Below, one piece after another: positions 1 to 6,725 of a stretch of 27,171 nt of DNA. Source of the stretch: an uncultured Bacteroidales bacterium (lineage in GTDB: Bacteria > Bacteroidota > Bacteroidia > Bacteroidales > UBA932). Each line of letters begins with the position of its first letter. The stretch's first letter is position 1. A program made the translations under genes and the position numbers. The notes beneath the pieces were generated by a model. The model ran no database searches. It was given only the letters and a program-made list of their open reading frames with translations, and was not told the origin of the DNA. Where the stretch lies: assembly GCA_934725285.1 (NCBI GenBank), contig CAKVBK010000013.1, forward strand, positions 1-27,171, read 5' to 3'.

Positions 1-372
1 CAGTTCGATGAGGTTGAGGTTGTGCCGGGAGTTCATGCCAACGGCCAGCTTTCACTCGGTGAGAACATCGGTGACCACGGTGGACTCAGCATCTCGTTCA
101 CTGCGATGCAGAACGCCAACGCCGGCAAGAACATCGGCCTTATCGACGGCTTCACTCCGGAGCAGAGGTTCTATCTTTCGTACGGCGCCATCTGGGCCCA
201 GAACATCACCGACGAGGAGAAAGCCCGTCTGACCATGCTTGATGTCCACTCTCTTGCGGAGAACCGTGTGAACGTGTCCCTGAGGAACTTCCAGACGTTC
301 TTCGACGCTTTCGGAATCAAGGAAGGCGATCCGATGTGGCGTCCTGAGAGTGAAAGGGTGCACATCTGGTAA
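1..372 (+). CDS. M13 family zinc metallopeptidase (PepO/neprilysin-like), C-terminal fragment
   Basis: This is the last 123 codons of a gene that begins before the window; reading frame 1 is open from base 1 to the TAA at 370-372. The fragment carries the signature tail of M13 peptidases: N-G-Q-L-S-L-G-E-N-I-G-D-H-G-G, where the Glu of the ENxxD motif is the third zinc ligand, then the QRFYLSYGAIWAQ helix, the D-V-H-S region, RVNVSLRN, AFGIKEGDPMW and the terminal ERVHIW. The HExxH motif lies outside the window. Family members cleave short peptides and are usually exported. Bacteroidota versions are often lipoproteins, but the N-terminus cannot be seen here. An in-frame GTG at 22 is not a credible start because the conserved region begins before it. 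The permease gene follows after 22 bp and may be cotranscribed. Confidence 0.93.
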   Translation, partial: QFDEVEVVPGVHANGQLSLGENIGDHGGLSISFTAMQNANAGKNIGLIDGFTPEQRFYLSYGAIWAQNITDEEKARLTMLDVHSLAENRVNVSLRNFQTFFDAFGIKEGDPMWRPESERVHIW

Positions 373-379
373 TATTCAT

Positions 380-397
380 AAAGGAATAATTTTTTTG
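380..397 (+). promoter_or_regulatory. Ribosome binding site and TTG start of the permease gene
   Basis: AAAGGA at 380-385 sits 9 bases before an in-frame TTG at 395-397. Bacteroidota depend little on Shine-Dalgarno pairing, so this supports the start but does not prove it. The competing ATG at 350 lies inside the peptidase gene. Confidence 0.45.
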
Positions 398-1564
398 GAC
401 GCGTCAAGGTTCATAGCCGGACGCCTCCGTTTCGGGGGGAGGATAGCGATGGTTTCCATCGCTGTCTCTTTCCTCATCATGATTGTCTCCGTCTCGGTGT
501 CCTCTGGATTCCGGAACGAGATCAGGGACGGAATTTCCGACCTTACCGGAGACGTGCAGCTGATGCCGGTGGACATGAACTACATCAGCGAGTCCTCACC
601 GATTTCGGTCAATCAGAGCTTCATGCCTGACATCGAGGCGATTCCTGAGGTGAAGAGTGTCACTCCGGCGGTTTACCGCGCTGGAATCGTCAAGAAAGGG
701 GAGAGCATCCACGGTGTGCTGTTCAAAGGGACTCCAAGAGAGGAATCTGATTCTGTGAAACTGGGAGTCTCGATACCGGCCCGTCTGTCCGACATGCTCG
801 GTCTCAAGGTCGGAGACAAGCTGCTGACCTATTTTGTCGGAGAGAAGGTCAAGGTCCGCAACTTCAACATCACAGGTGTCTATGAGGGCGTTATGGACGG
901 AACGGACAAAATCGTGGTCCTTGCCGACATCGCTGATCTCCAACGGCTTGACGGGTGGACTTCCGATGAGGCTTCCGTTCTGGAACTGACTCTGGCTCCG
1001 GGATCCAAGACAGATGCGGGAATGCGGGCTGTCACGGACGAGGTCGGCCATATCGCCTTGCAAAAGGCCGGTGATGATGACGACACTTTGATCGCCACTT
1101 CGGTCATCAGCCGTTATCCTCAGATTTTCGATTGGCTGAACCTGATAGACTTCAATGTCCTGTTCATTCTCGTCCTGATGACGATCGTGGCCGGATTCAA
1201 CATGATTTCCGGCCTTTTGATAATGCTGTTCAGGAACATATCCACAATCGGCACGCTCAAGTCGTTGGGAATGACCGATAAAGCCATCGCCAAAGTGTTC
1301 CTTAGGGTGGCATCTGTGATTGTTTTCAAAGGAATGATCGTCGGCAACGGCGTTGCCTTGCTGCTGTGCGGAATCCAGAAATGGACACACGCCATAAAAC
1401 TGAATCCGGAGAACTATTTCGTGCCGTTTGTCCCTGTGCACCTCAATTTGCCTGCGGTGCTTGCCGCTGACATTCTCTCATGGCTCATCATTATGCTCCT
1501 CCTCCTGATTCCTTGCATGTTCATCTCCAGGGTTGACCCGGCTCAGACTGTCAGGGCTCAGTAA
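395..1564 (+). CDS. FtsX/LolE-like ABC transporter permease
   Basis: This is an inner-membrane permease of the MacB/LolC/LolE type, whose relatives extract lipoproteins from the inner membrane or power efflux. From the N-terminus it has an FIAGRL start typical of the Bacteroidota family, a first membrane helix (IAMVSIAVSFLIMIVSVSV), a periplasmic MacB-like domain of about 210 residues, three hydrophobic C-terminal helices (around VLFILVLMTIVAGF, VASVIVFKGMIVG and SWLIIMLLLLIPCMF) and the conserved ending SRVDPAQTVR. I chose the TTG at 395 because AAAGGA lies 9 bases upstream and the protein then begins right at the family's conserved start. The alternative ATG at 350 adds 15 residues without family resemblance and overlaps the peptidase gene. 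No ATPase gene is adjacent, so the partner must lie elsewhere. The 3' end overlaps the opposing mltF-like gene by 87 bp. Confidence 0.87.
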   Translation: MDASRFIAGRLRFGGRIAMVSIAVSFLIMIVSVSVSSGFRNEIRDGISDLTGDVQLMPVDMNYISESSPISVNQSFMPDIEAIPEVKSVTPAVYRAGIVKKGESIHGVLFKGTPREESDSVKLGVSIPARLSDMLGLKVGDKLLTYFVGEKVKVRNFNITGVYEGVMDGTDKIVVLADIADLQRLDGWTSDEASVLELTLAPGSKTDAGMRAVTDEVGHIALQKAGDDDDTLIATSVISRYPQIFDWLNLIDFNVLFILVLMTIVAGFNMISGLLIMLFRNISTIGTLKSLGMTDKAIAKVFLRVASVIVFKGMIVGNGVALLLCGIQKWTHAIKLNPENYFVPFVPVHLNLPAVLAADILSWLIIMLLLLIPCMFISRVDPAQTVRAQ

Positions 1565-2683
1565 AATCCGCTCGACTTCTTCTGCCTCCTCGATCATCAC
1601 CAACGTAGTGTCGTTTGGCTGAGCCTTGTAGCGTGGCTGAGTGCCACTGAATATGTCATACTGGTTCAGGACAGCCTTGACATAGGCAACCGTCTCTTTG
1701 CCTTTGAACTTCCCGTGTCTGACATCCTCCACAAGCAGTATTGAATCCTTGCTCATCTGTGGCAGGACAGTACAGAGACTTTCCCATGTCCCGGTGTCGA
1801 TTCCCTGCGTGCGGGCTAGATTTATGCAGTCGTAAATGCGTCCCTCTCCGGCATTATAGGCAGCAAGCGTGAATTTCACGAGCTCTTCATCATTGGCCGC
1901 TGTGCCCCTGAACTTGTTTTGAAGGCGGGCTATGTATGATGCCCCGGCCTCGATGTTTTCCTTTGGATCAAGAAGGTTCTCGATTTCATAGCGGTCTGCC
2001 GTGCGTGGCATCATCTGCATCAACCCTACGGCGCCACGAGGGGATCTTGCCTGGATTCGGAACCTTGACTCACTCCAGATCAGAGCCGCGAACATCTTCC
2101 AGTCCCAACCTATCGTTTTCGCGTTCCGCTTGATCAGCGCATCGTAGGGGCTGATGATACCAGAAACTTTCCTCACACCTTTGCGGTAAGGATTGTAACC
2201 GTTGAAGTAACGGTCTTGGACGGAAGCATATTCATTTGTCCCTTTGAAATTGTTGAGCCAGCGGATGATTTCCCGCTGCCGTTTCTTGTCCGTCTTGATC
2301 ACCCAGGCTGCCGGTGCCTCTCCGAGCGGGAAAGACAGGAATTCTTCTGATTCGGGTTTTTGTGCAGACGGAACGGCAAGTATGTCAATGCTGCCAAGTC
2401 TGAGCGAGTCCAGGTAGTCGGCGTCCGCATCAGCGAGAAATATCTCCACAGAATCTCTCAAATGATCGGCGAAGCGTTCCGCCATCTCAAAGCAGTAGCC
2501 GGTCACGTAGCCTTCGGAAAGCTTGTCTTCCAACTTCAAGGCCACTCTTATGGGACTGCCGCCAAACACATCTCCATCTCCTTTTGAGTTCCTGTTCATT
2601 TCGCTGAACGGAATGATCAGAAGTACCAATAGGGTCGGTGTCAGGTACTTGAAGAATTTTTTTGTCACTCGTTTCAGTCCCAT
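1478..2683 (-). CDS. mltF: MltF-type membrane-bound lytic transglycosylase
   Basis: This enzyme cleaves the MurNAc-GlcNAc bond of peptidoglycan and leaves a 1,6-anhydro end. It has an N-terminal hydrophobic anchor (about residues 13-26), a shortened SBP_bac_3-like domain (about 45-160) and an SLT catalytic domain (about 183-330). The catalytic Glu is expected at 205 in WSESRF, followed by GAVGLMQMMPRTA and the AYNAGEG motif at 275-281. At 401 residues it is shorter than usual for MltF: the second lobe of the solute-binding domain appears to be missing. The last 28 codons run antisense through the end of the opposing permease gene. The gene starts 12 bp after the porin stop, so the two are probably cotranscribed. 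The catalytic assignment is firm; the link to the porin is inferred from spacing only. Confidence 0.93.
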   Translation of the reverse strand: MGLKRVTKKFFKYLTPTLLVLLIIPFSEMNRNSKGDGDVFGGSPIRVALKLEDKLSEGYVTGYCFEMAERFADHLRDSVEIFLADADADYLDSLRLGSIDILAVPSAQKPESEEFLSFPLGEAPAAWVIKTDKKRQREIIRWLNNFKGTNEYASVQDRYFNGYNPYRKGVRKVSGIISPYDALIKRNAKTIGWDWKMFAALIWSESRFRIQARSPRGAVGLMQMMPRTADRYEIENLLDPKENIEAGASYIARLQNKFRGTAANDEELVKFTLAAYNAGEGRIYDCINLARTQGIDTGTWESLCTVLPQMSKDSILLVEDVRHGKFKGKETVAYVKAVLNQYDIFSGTQPRYKAQPNDTTLVMIEEAEEVERILLSPDSLSRVNPGDEHARNQEEEHNDEP

Positions 2684-2695
2684 AGGCTGGTTCGG

Positions 2696-5425
2696 TTAGA
2701 AGGTGCCGCCGCTGAGACTTCCGCCGCCCGAGCCATTCATGCCACCGAAGCCGCCGCCTCCGCTGGAACTGCCTCCGCCACCGGAGGTGAAACCGGAACC
2801 GGCGCTGACGGTCTTGTTGGCGTGGGATTGCAGATAGAAAGGCCAGAATATTCCCAACTTGAGAGCGGTCTGCGTCCTGATGTAGTGGTGGGCGCTGAAG
2901 TAGTCAGCCTTGTCCATAGGCCAACCCTTCCCTACATTCTCTATTTTCACGAATATGCAGGCTCTTTTCCACTGGATGTTGACGAACGCATCTATGACAG
3001 GTCCGTTGTTGTACTTTTCTTCTTTCTGGTTGTAGAACGCTCCGACCGCGGGATTCCATCCTGGTGAATAGTACTTTGTGTTATACCAGGCCTCGGCTCC
3101 GAGCTGCATCTGCATGATGTTTCTCTTTACATTGAGCTGGAGGTACCATCTTGCGTTGACCGCAAGCGTAGGAAGCGGGACAATATCTTGATTTGATGAT
3201 AGTTGGAACAAAAGCCTGTTGTCCAGATGCAACGGACCGAGCACGAAGTTCTTGTCCAGCGAGGCGCTGAGCACACTCATCGGATTATTGTTCTGGCGGA
3301 TGACTCCGGTAGAGTCATAGTAAACGTTGCCGGAGAGCAGGGCGTAACCGACCCTCGCCCCCAATCTCCATCTCGGGACGCTGAGCCCTCCTTGGATCTT
3401 TGTCGTGGAGATCTTGCCGAAGTCGTTGTCCCACTTGTAGTGGTTCGAGTAATAATGCTGGAAGTAATATTCCGGCTCTTCAAGATTGGTCTCGAAATGC
3501 ACGTCCAAAGAGACCGGACTCTTCCTTGCCCTTCTGAAAGGGTACAGGTCGAGTCTTGCGTTCGCCTTGACGGACATGTCGTTGATCTGGTCGCCCAAGA
3601 ACACGTAGTCTCCGGTGGCGTCCCAGTGGATGTAGTTCTTCAACTGTCCTTCCACTCCGGCGTAGACGAATGCCGAGTTCCAGATCTTGTTTGTCGTGCC
3701 TTTCAGGAATGTCGGGTCGAACACGCTGAAATTCAGGATTCTGTCACCGATCCCCGCGTTCAGCTTGGAGACGATGGCATTGTCAGACCAAGGCTGGAGC
3801 CTGAGGAAAGCCCGGTTTTCCAGCTTCATCACCCTGACAGAGTCGAACGAGGTTGTCGGATGATAGTTGAAGACGTTGTCGTAGAATGACTTGCCGACAT
3901 CGTCCGTGATCTGGTCCTGGTAGCTTCTACGGAACACGGAATATTCACTGCTGTGTCCTATGAAGGCGGTGGTGATGTTGTTGTCGTCCAGTGTGTCGGC
4001 GGCCTCTCTTTCTTCTTTCCTTTGCGCGAGAAGTTCGCCAAGCGATGCGATCATGGAGGAGTCTCCCGAGGCCATAACGCTGTCTTTGAATGCCTTGTCA
4101 ACCTTTCTGTCCTGAATGTCCCTGATGAATGTGAACGGGATTCTGTATTGTTGGTCAAGGAACAACGTGTTTCTGACGATGGTAGAGGACGCGTTGGACA
4201 GATTGACCGGGTACTCCCTTGCGTCCAAGGTCGTGTCGCTGACCATCTTGTTGTCGCTGGTTCCTCCGTTCTCGTTCCGGGACACTTTGTTATGTATGTA
4301 TCCCGCGTGCATCAAGTACCGCTTTCCAAGATAGTTGACGGAAGCGACGAAAGTCTTGTTGGTCGTCTTTTCGTTCTGCATTATTCCGTTGCCGCCGAAC
4401 CTGTTGTATTCAAGGGTATAGTTCAGCGCCGGGAATATGTTCTGCGAGGTCAGGATGTGCAGGTTGTCAGACTCTTTCTGCGAATTCGCGAATATGGTTC
4501 CGAAGTAGGCGAGCTCCGTGTAAGGGGTCTTCGTGTTGTACATCGGGAGTGTCTTCGCCGAATATGTCCACGCCTCATACGGGTTGTAGAACGACACCCC
4601 GTTCTCGCTTGTGCGGTTGAACCAATTGTAGTACTGCATCGCGGATCCGGCGACTCCCAACCACGTGGCGTTCACGTCCTTCCGGTAGAGCGGGTAGTCG
4701 TGGAACCAATGGTTGTAGCTGGTGTCCGGCTGCCTGACATCCATCTTGTGGAATTCCCGCTCGTGTGTCCATTGGATAATCCGCTTGTACTGAAGTGAAT
4801 CCGGCAAGGCGAATGTCTCAAGAACTCTCGGAGTAGCCTCCTTCACACTGTCCCTGTAAGCCTTCAGGCTGTCCTTGACATTCAGGATGCTGTCGGCGAG
4901 GTGTTTCTTTATCTTTTCCTTTACTTCGAAGTCATATTTCCTTCTGTCGGTCTTTGAGAGTCCGGCGTACCAAGCGTCGAACGCGGCCTTTTTTCTGATG
5001 GCGGAATCAAGGTAGTAGAGCGAATCGACCTTTGGCCAGTCCAGAGAATCGCCCGCCGTCTTCAATGAGTCCACCACAATCCTGTGGGTCAGCGAGTCCA
5101 AAATAGCCACGTAGTACTTGTAGCGGAACGGGTCGATGTCCTTGAGGGAATCCGGCGGGAATATGGTGTCCCTTGCTGTCAGGTGCGGTGTGGTGTCGAT
5201 AGGAGCCAGAAACATTGAAGTGTCTTCCTTTCCGGCCTTGGCATTGCCGATGAACTGGTTCCGGTAGTGTATAGTGTCGGGCTGCAAAGGCCTCTCAGCC
5301 GAGACGAATCCGTAACCAGGGTCGCCGGCTAAAGGGCGGTTGCCCATACCGATGGCCTGAAGGGCGATCACGCAGACAACCACCATCGGAAACCATATTC
5401 TTTTCAAAAACTCTTTCACTTTCAT
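2696..5425 (-). CDS. Putative outer-membrane porin (Porin_10-like)
   Basis: This 909-residue protein has an N-terminal hydrophobic export segment (about residues 10-26). An extension follows at about 90-210 that is rich in DSL triplets and probably helical. From about residue 240 comes a long region of alternating aromatic and polar strands, such as WLGVAGSAMQYYNWF, TLEYNRFGGNG, FVASVNYLGKRYLMHAGYIH and RWRLGARVGYALLSGNVYY, which is typical of a Bacteroidota beta-barrel. The last barrel strand appears to end near KLGIFWPFYL. A Gly/Ser-rich tail of about 36 residues follows and ends in Phe. This matches proteins annotated simply as putative porin, and the cargo is unknown. The start ATG is the first after a good TAnnTTTG promoter. 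The transglycosylase gene follows 12 bp downstream. Confidence 0.85.
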   Translation of the reverse strand: MKVKEFLKRIWFPMVVVCVIALQAIGMGNRPLAGDPGYGFVSAERPLQPDTIHYRNQFIGNAKAGKEDTSMFLAPIDTTPHLTARDTIFPPDSLKDIDPFRYKYYVAILDSLTHRIVVDSLKTAGDSLDWPKVDSLYYLDSAIRKKAAFDAWYAGLSKTDRRKYDFEVKEKIKKHLADSILNVKDSLKAYRDSVKEATPRVLETFALPDSLQYKRIIQWTHEREFHKMDVRQPDTSYNHWFHDYPLYRKDVNATWLGVAGSAMQYYNWFNRTSENGVSFYNPYEAWTYSAKTLPMYNTKTPYTELAYFGTIFANSQKESDNLHILTSQNIFPALNYTLEYNRFGGNGIMQNEKTTNKTFVASVNYLGKRYLMHAGYIHNKVSRNENGGTSDNKMVSDTTLDAREYPVNLSNASSTIVRNTLFLDQQYRIPFTFIRDIQDRKVDKAFKDSVMASGDSSMIASLGELLAQRKEEREAADTLDDNNITTAFIGHSSEYSVFRRSYQDQITDDVGKSFYDNVFNYHPTTSFDSVRVMKLENRAFLRLQPWSDNAIVSKLNAGIGDRILNFSVFDPTFLKGTTNKIWNSAFVYAGVEGQLKNYIHWDATGDYVFLGDQINDMSVKANARLDLYPFRRARKSPVSLDVHFETNLEEPEYYFQHYYSNHYKWDNDFGKISTTKIQGGLSVPRWRLGARVGYALLSGNVYYDSTGVIRQNNNPMSVLSASLDKNFVLGPLHLDNRLLFQLSSNQDIVPLPTLAVNARWYLQLNVKRNIMQMQLGAEAWYNTKYYSPGWNPAVGAFYNQKEEKYNNGPVIDAFVNIQWKRACIFVKIENVGKGWPMDKADYFSAHHYIRTQTALKLGIFWPFYLQSHANKTVSAGSGFTSGGGGSSSGGGGFGGMNGSGGGSLSGGTF

Positions 5426-5448
5426 ATTCCCTTAAGGGTACAATCTCA

Positions 5449-5480
5449 CAAAGTTACTGTTTTTCCGATTCTTCCACAAA
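5449..5480 (-). promoter_or_regulatory. Bacteroidota-type promoter of the porin-mltF operon
   Basis: On the minus strand, TTTG (5480-5477) is followed 20 bases later by TAACTTTG (5456-5449). This matches the Bacteroidota -33 TTTG and -7 TAnnTTTG consensus. The predicted transcript starts near 5442, which leaves a leader of only about 17 bases before the ATG at 5425. Confidence 0.72.
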
Positions 5481-5489
5481 TCCCAAGCC

Positions 5490-5546
5490 GCAAATGAATA
5501 TAGGCAGAGTCAAAAAGCAAGTGCGACATTACAGCAAATGAATATA
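5490..5546. repeat. Short direct repeat, gcaaatgaatata twice
   Basis: The 13-mer gcaaatgaatata occurs at 5490-5502 and again at 5534-5546, in the 205-bp gap between the PUL and the porin operon. The second copy runs into the terminator stem. The first lies upstream of the porin promoter. The rest of this gap contains only the promoter and the terminator listed separately. Confidence 0.6.
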
Positions 5547-5585
5547 AACTGAGGGTGACTTTCCGGTCACCCTCAGTTTATATTC
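5540..5585. terminator. Perfect 20-bp inverted repeat, bidirectional intrinsic terminator
   Basis: Bases 5540-5559 and 5566-5585 are exact reverse complements around a 6-base loop. The stem has a GC core (CTGAGGGTGAC) and A/T-rich flanks, so a U-rich tail forms on either strand. It lies 45 bp after the stop of the glycoside hydrolase gene and about 60 bp before the porin promoter, the place expected for a terminator ending the PUL operon. Part of the stem, caccctcag, is repeated directly at 5586-5594, which would allow an alternative pairing. Confidence 0.85.
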
Positions 5586-5630
5586 CACCCTCAGTCGCCT
5601 TGCGGCGGCCAGTGAGGTTTCTATTCTGTC

Positions 5631-6716
5631 CTATTCCGTCATCTTTTGAAGGAAGGTGATCTCCGCCGGATCGTACGGAGTGTGGTCCGGGCGGAAAATG
5701 TCGTGGAACCAGATTTCCGGCTCAGGGTCACCGACTTTGTGACCCCAAGGGTAATGGAAATGGCACTTGCCGTTGACAAGGCCCCAGTTGATGGCGCCTA
5801 CATTGTTCTCCTTCAGGATAGGAAGTACATTAAAGAATGTGTTGCCGTAGTTCCTGGCAAGATATTCCTGGCAGATCATCGGCCGGCCGAAGCGCCGGAG
5901 CATCTGAATGTAGGTCTCTGCCTCCTTGGGCTTTGAGTAGCAATGGAATGTGATGATGTCCGAGTTCATGCATGCGTAGGCCACGAGATCCAGTTTTGTC
6001 GCCGTTCCGTGGATGCCCGGACGCTGCCACAAAGGAGAGCTGAGCGGCTGGCTCGGACGGACCTCCCATGCCCATTTGTAGACCTCCGGCATGAACTTGC
6101 TGACATCACAGCCGTTCTTCATGTTCTCGGGTTCGTTGCACAGACACCAATAAAGGATGCGTTTGTCGTTCTTGTAGGTGCGCAGGATGTCCTGCACGTA
6201 CTTCTTGAGTTTCGGCCATTGCGCCGGGTCGTCTATGACAGCCTTTCCCGGGCTTGGAATCCAGTTGGAGTTGTGTGCTCCCGGTATCGGCTCCGGCTGC
6301 GGCCCGAGCTTGAATGTCTTCTCGTGGTTGCCGCCGTTTGTGAAGAACGTGATGATGAGTTTCATTCCATGTCTGTCAGCTATGCCGAGAAACTGGTCGA
6401 TCCGTTTCTTGAACCCGTCCTTGTCCGCGTACCACAGCCCTTCGTGGAGGTAGATGCGCATGGTGTTGAACCCTATGCTTTCGGCCAACGCCAACTCGCT
6501 GTCGATTATCTCAGGATTGAATGTCTCCGGCTGCCAGAATTCATACTGGTTTATGGCATAGGATGGTACGTAGTTGCAGCCTACCGGCCATTTTTGCGCG
6601 GCATACCATTCGTTGGCCTTTTGGACGGACCACTGGCCACCGCGGGCATGGGCCGAGTATGATCCCAGAATCAGAAGAGATGCGGCAAGCGCCGTCAGAA
6701 TTGTCTTTTTTGTCAT
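5631..6716 (-). CDS. Clan GH-A glycoside hydrolase (GH5-like), exported
   Basis: This 361-residue protein has a signal peptide (residues 1 to about 24, ending SAHA) and a single (beta/alpha)8-type catalytic domain. The expected acid/base Glu is E195 in C-N-E-P-E, after a strand ending ILYWCL. The expected nucleophile is E284 in MICQEYLAR. W311, in AINWGLVNG, follows and is the aromatic platform often seen near the subsite in clan GH-A. Bacteroidota relatives are often labelled cellulase-family or 1,4-beta-xylanase, but the substrate cannot be read from the sequence. It is the last gene of the PUL, starts 9 bp after the DUF5107 gene and is followed by a terminator. A periplasmic location is likely: there is no lipobox Cys. 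Confidence 0.85.
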   Translation of the reverse strand: MTKKTILTALAASLLILGSYSAHARGGQWSVQKANEWYAAQKWPVGCNYVPSYAINQYEFWQPETFNPEIIDSELALAESIGFNTMRIYLHEGLWYADKDGFKKRIDQFLGIADRHGMKLIITFFTNGGNHEKTFKLGPQPEPIPGAHNSNWIPSPGKAVIDDPAQWPKLKKYVQDILRTYKNDKRILYWCLCNEPENMKNGCDVSKFMPEVYKWAWEVRPSQPLSSPLWQRPGIHGTATKLDLVAYACMNSDIITFHCYSKPKEAETYIQMLRRFGRPMICQEYLARNYGNTFFNVLPILKENNVGAINWGLVNGKCHFHYPWGHKVGDPEPEIWFHDIFRPDHTPYDPAEITFLQKMTE

Positions 6717-6725
6717 AACCTTGAA

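Noticed and set aside
596..1441. Open frame of 281 codons on the minus strand inside the permease gene
   Set aside because: It is a His/Asp/Gln-rich shadow of the permease. The permease has membrane helices and a conserved end in the other frame.
3953..4798. Open frame of 281 codons on the plus strand inside the porin gene
   Set aside because: It is the antisense shadow of the barrel region, with a Val- and Arg-heavy translation and no promoter.
5589..5617. Second hairpin CCTCA...TGAGG between the GH stop and the terminator
   Set aside because: The outer stem is 5 bp with an interrupted inner stem. It is weak next to the perfect 20-bp repeat beside it.
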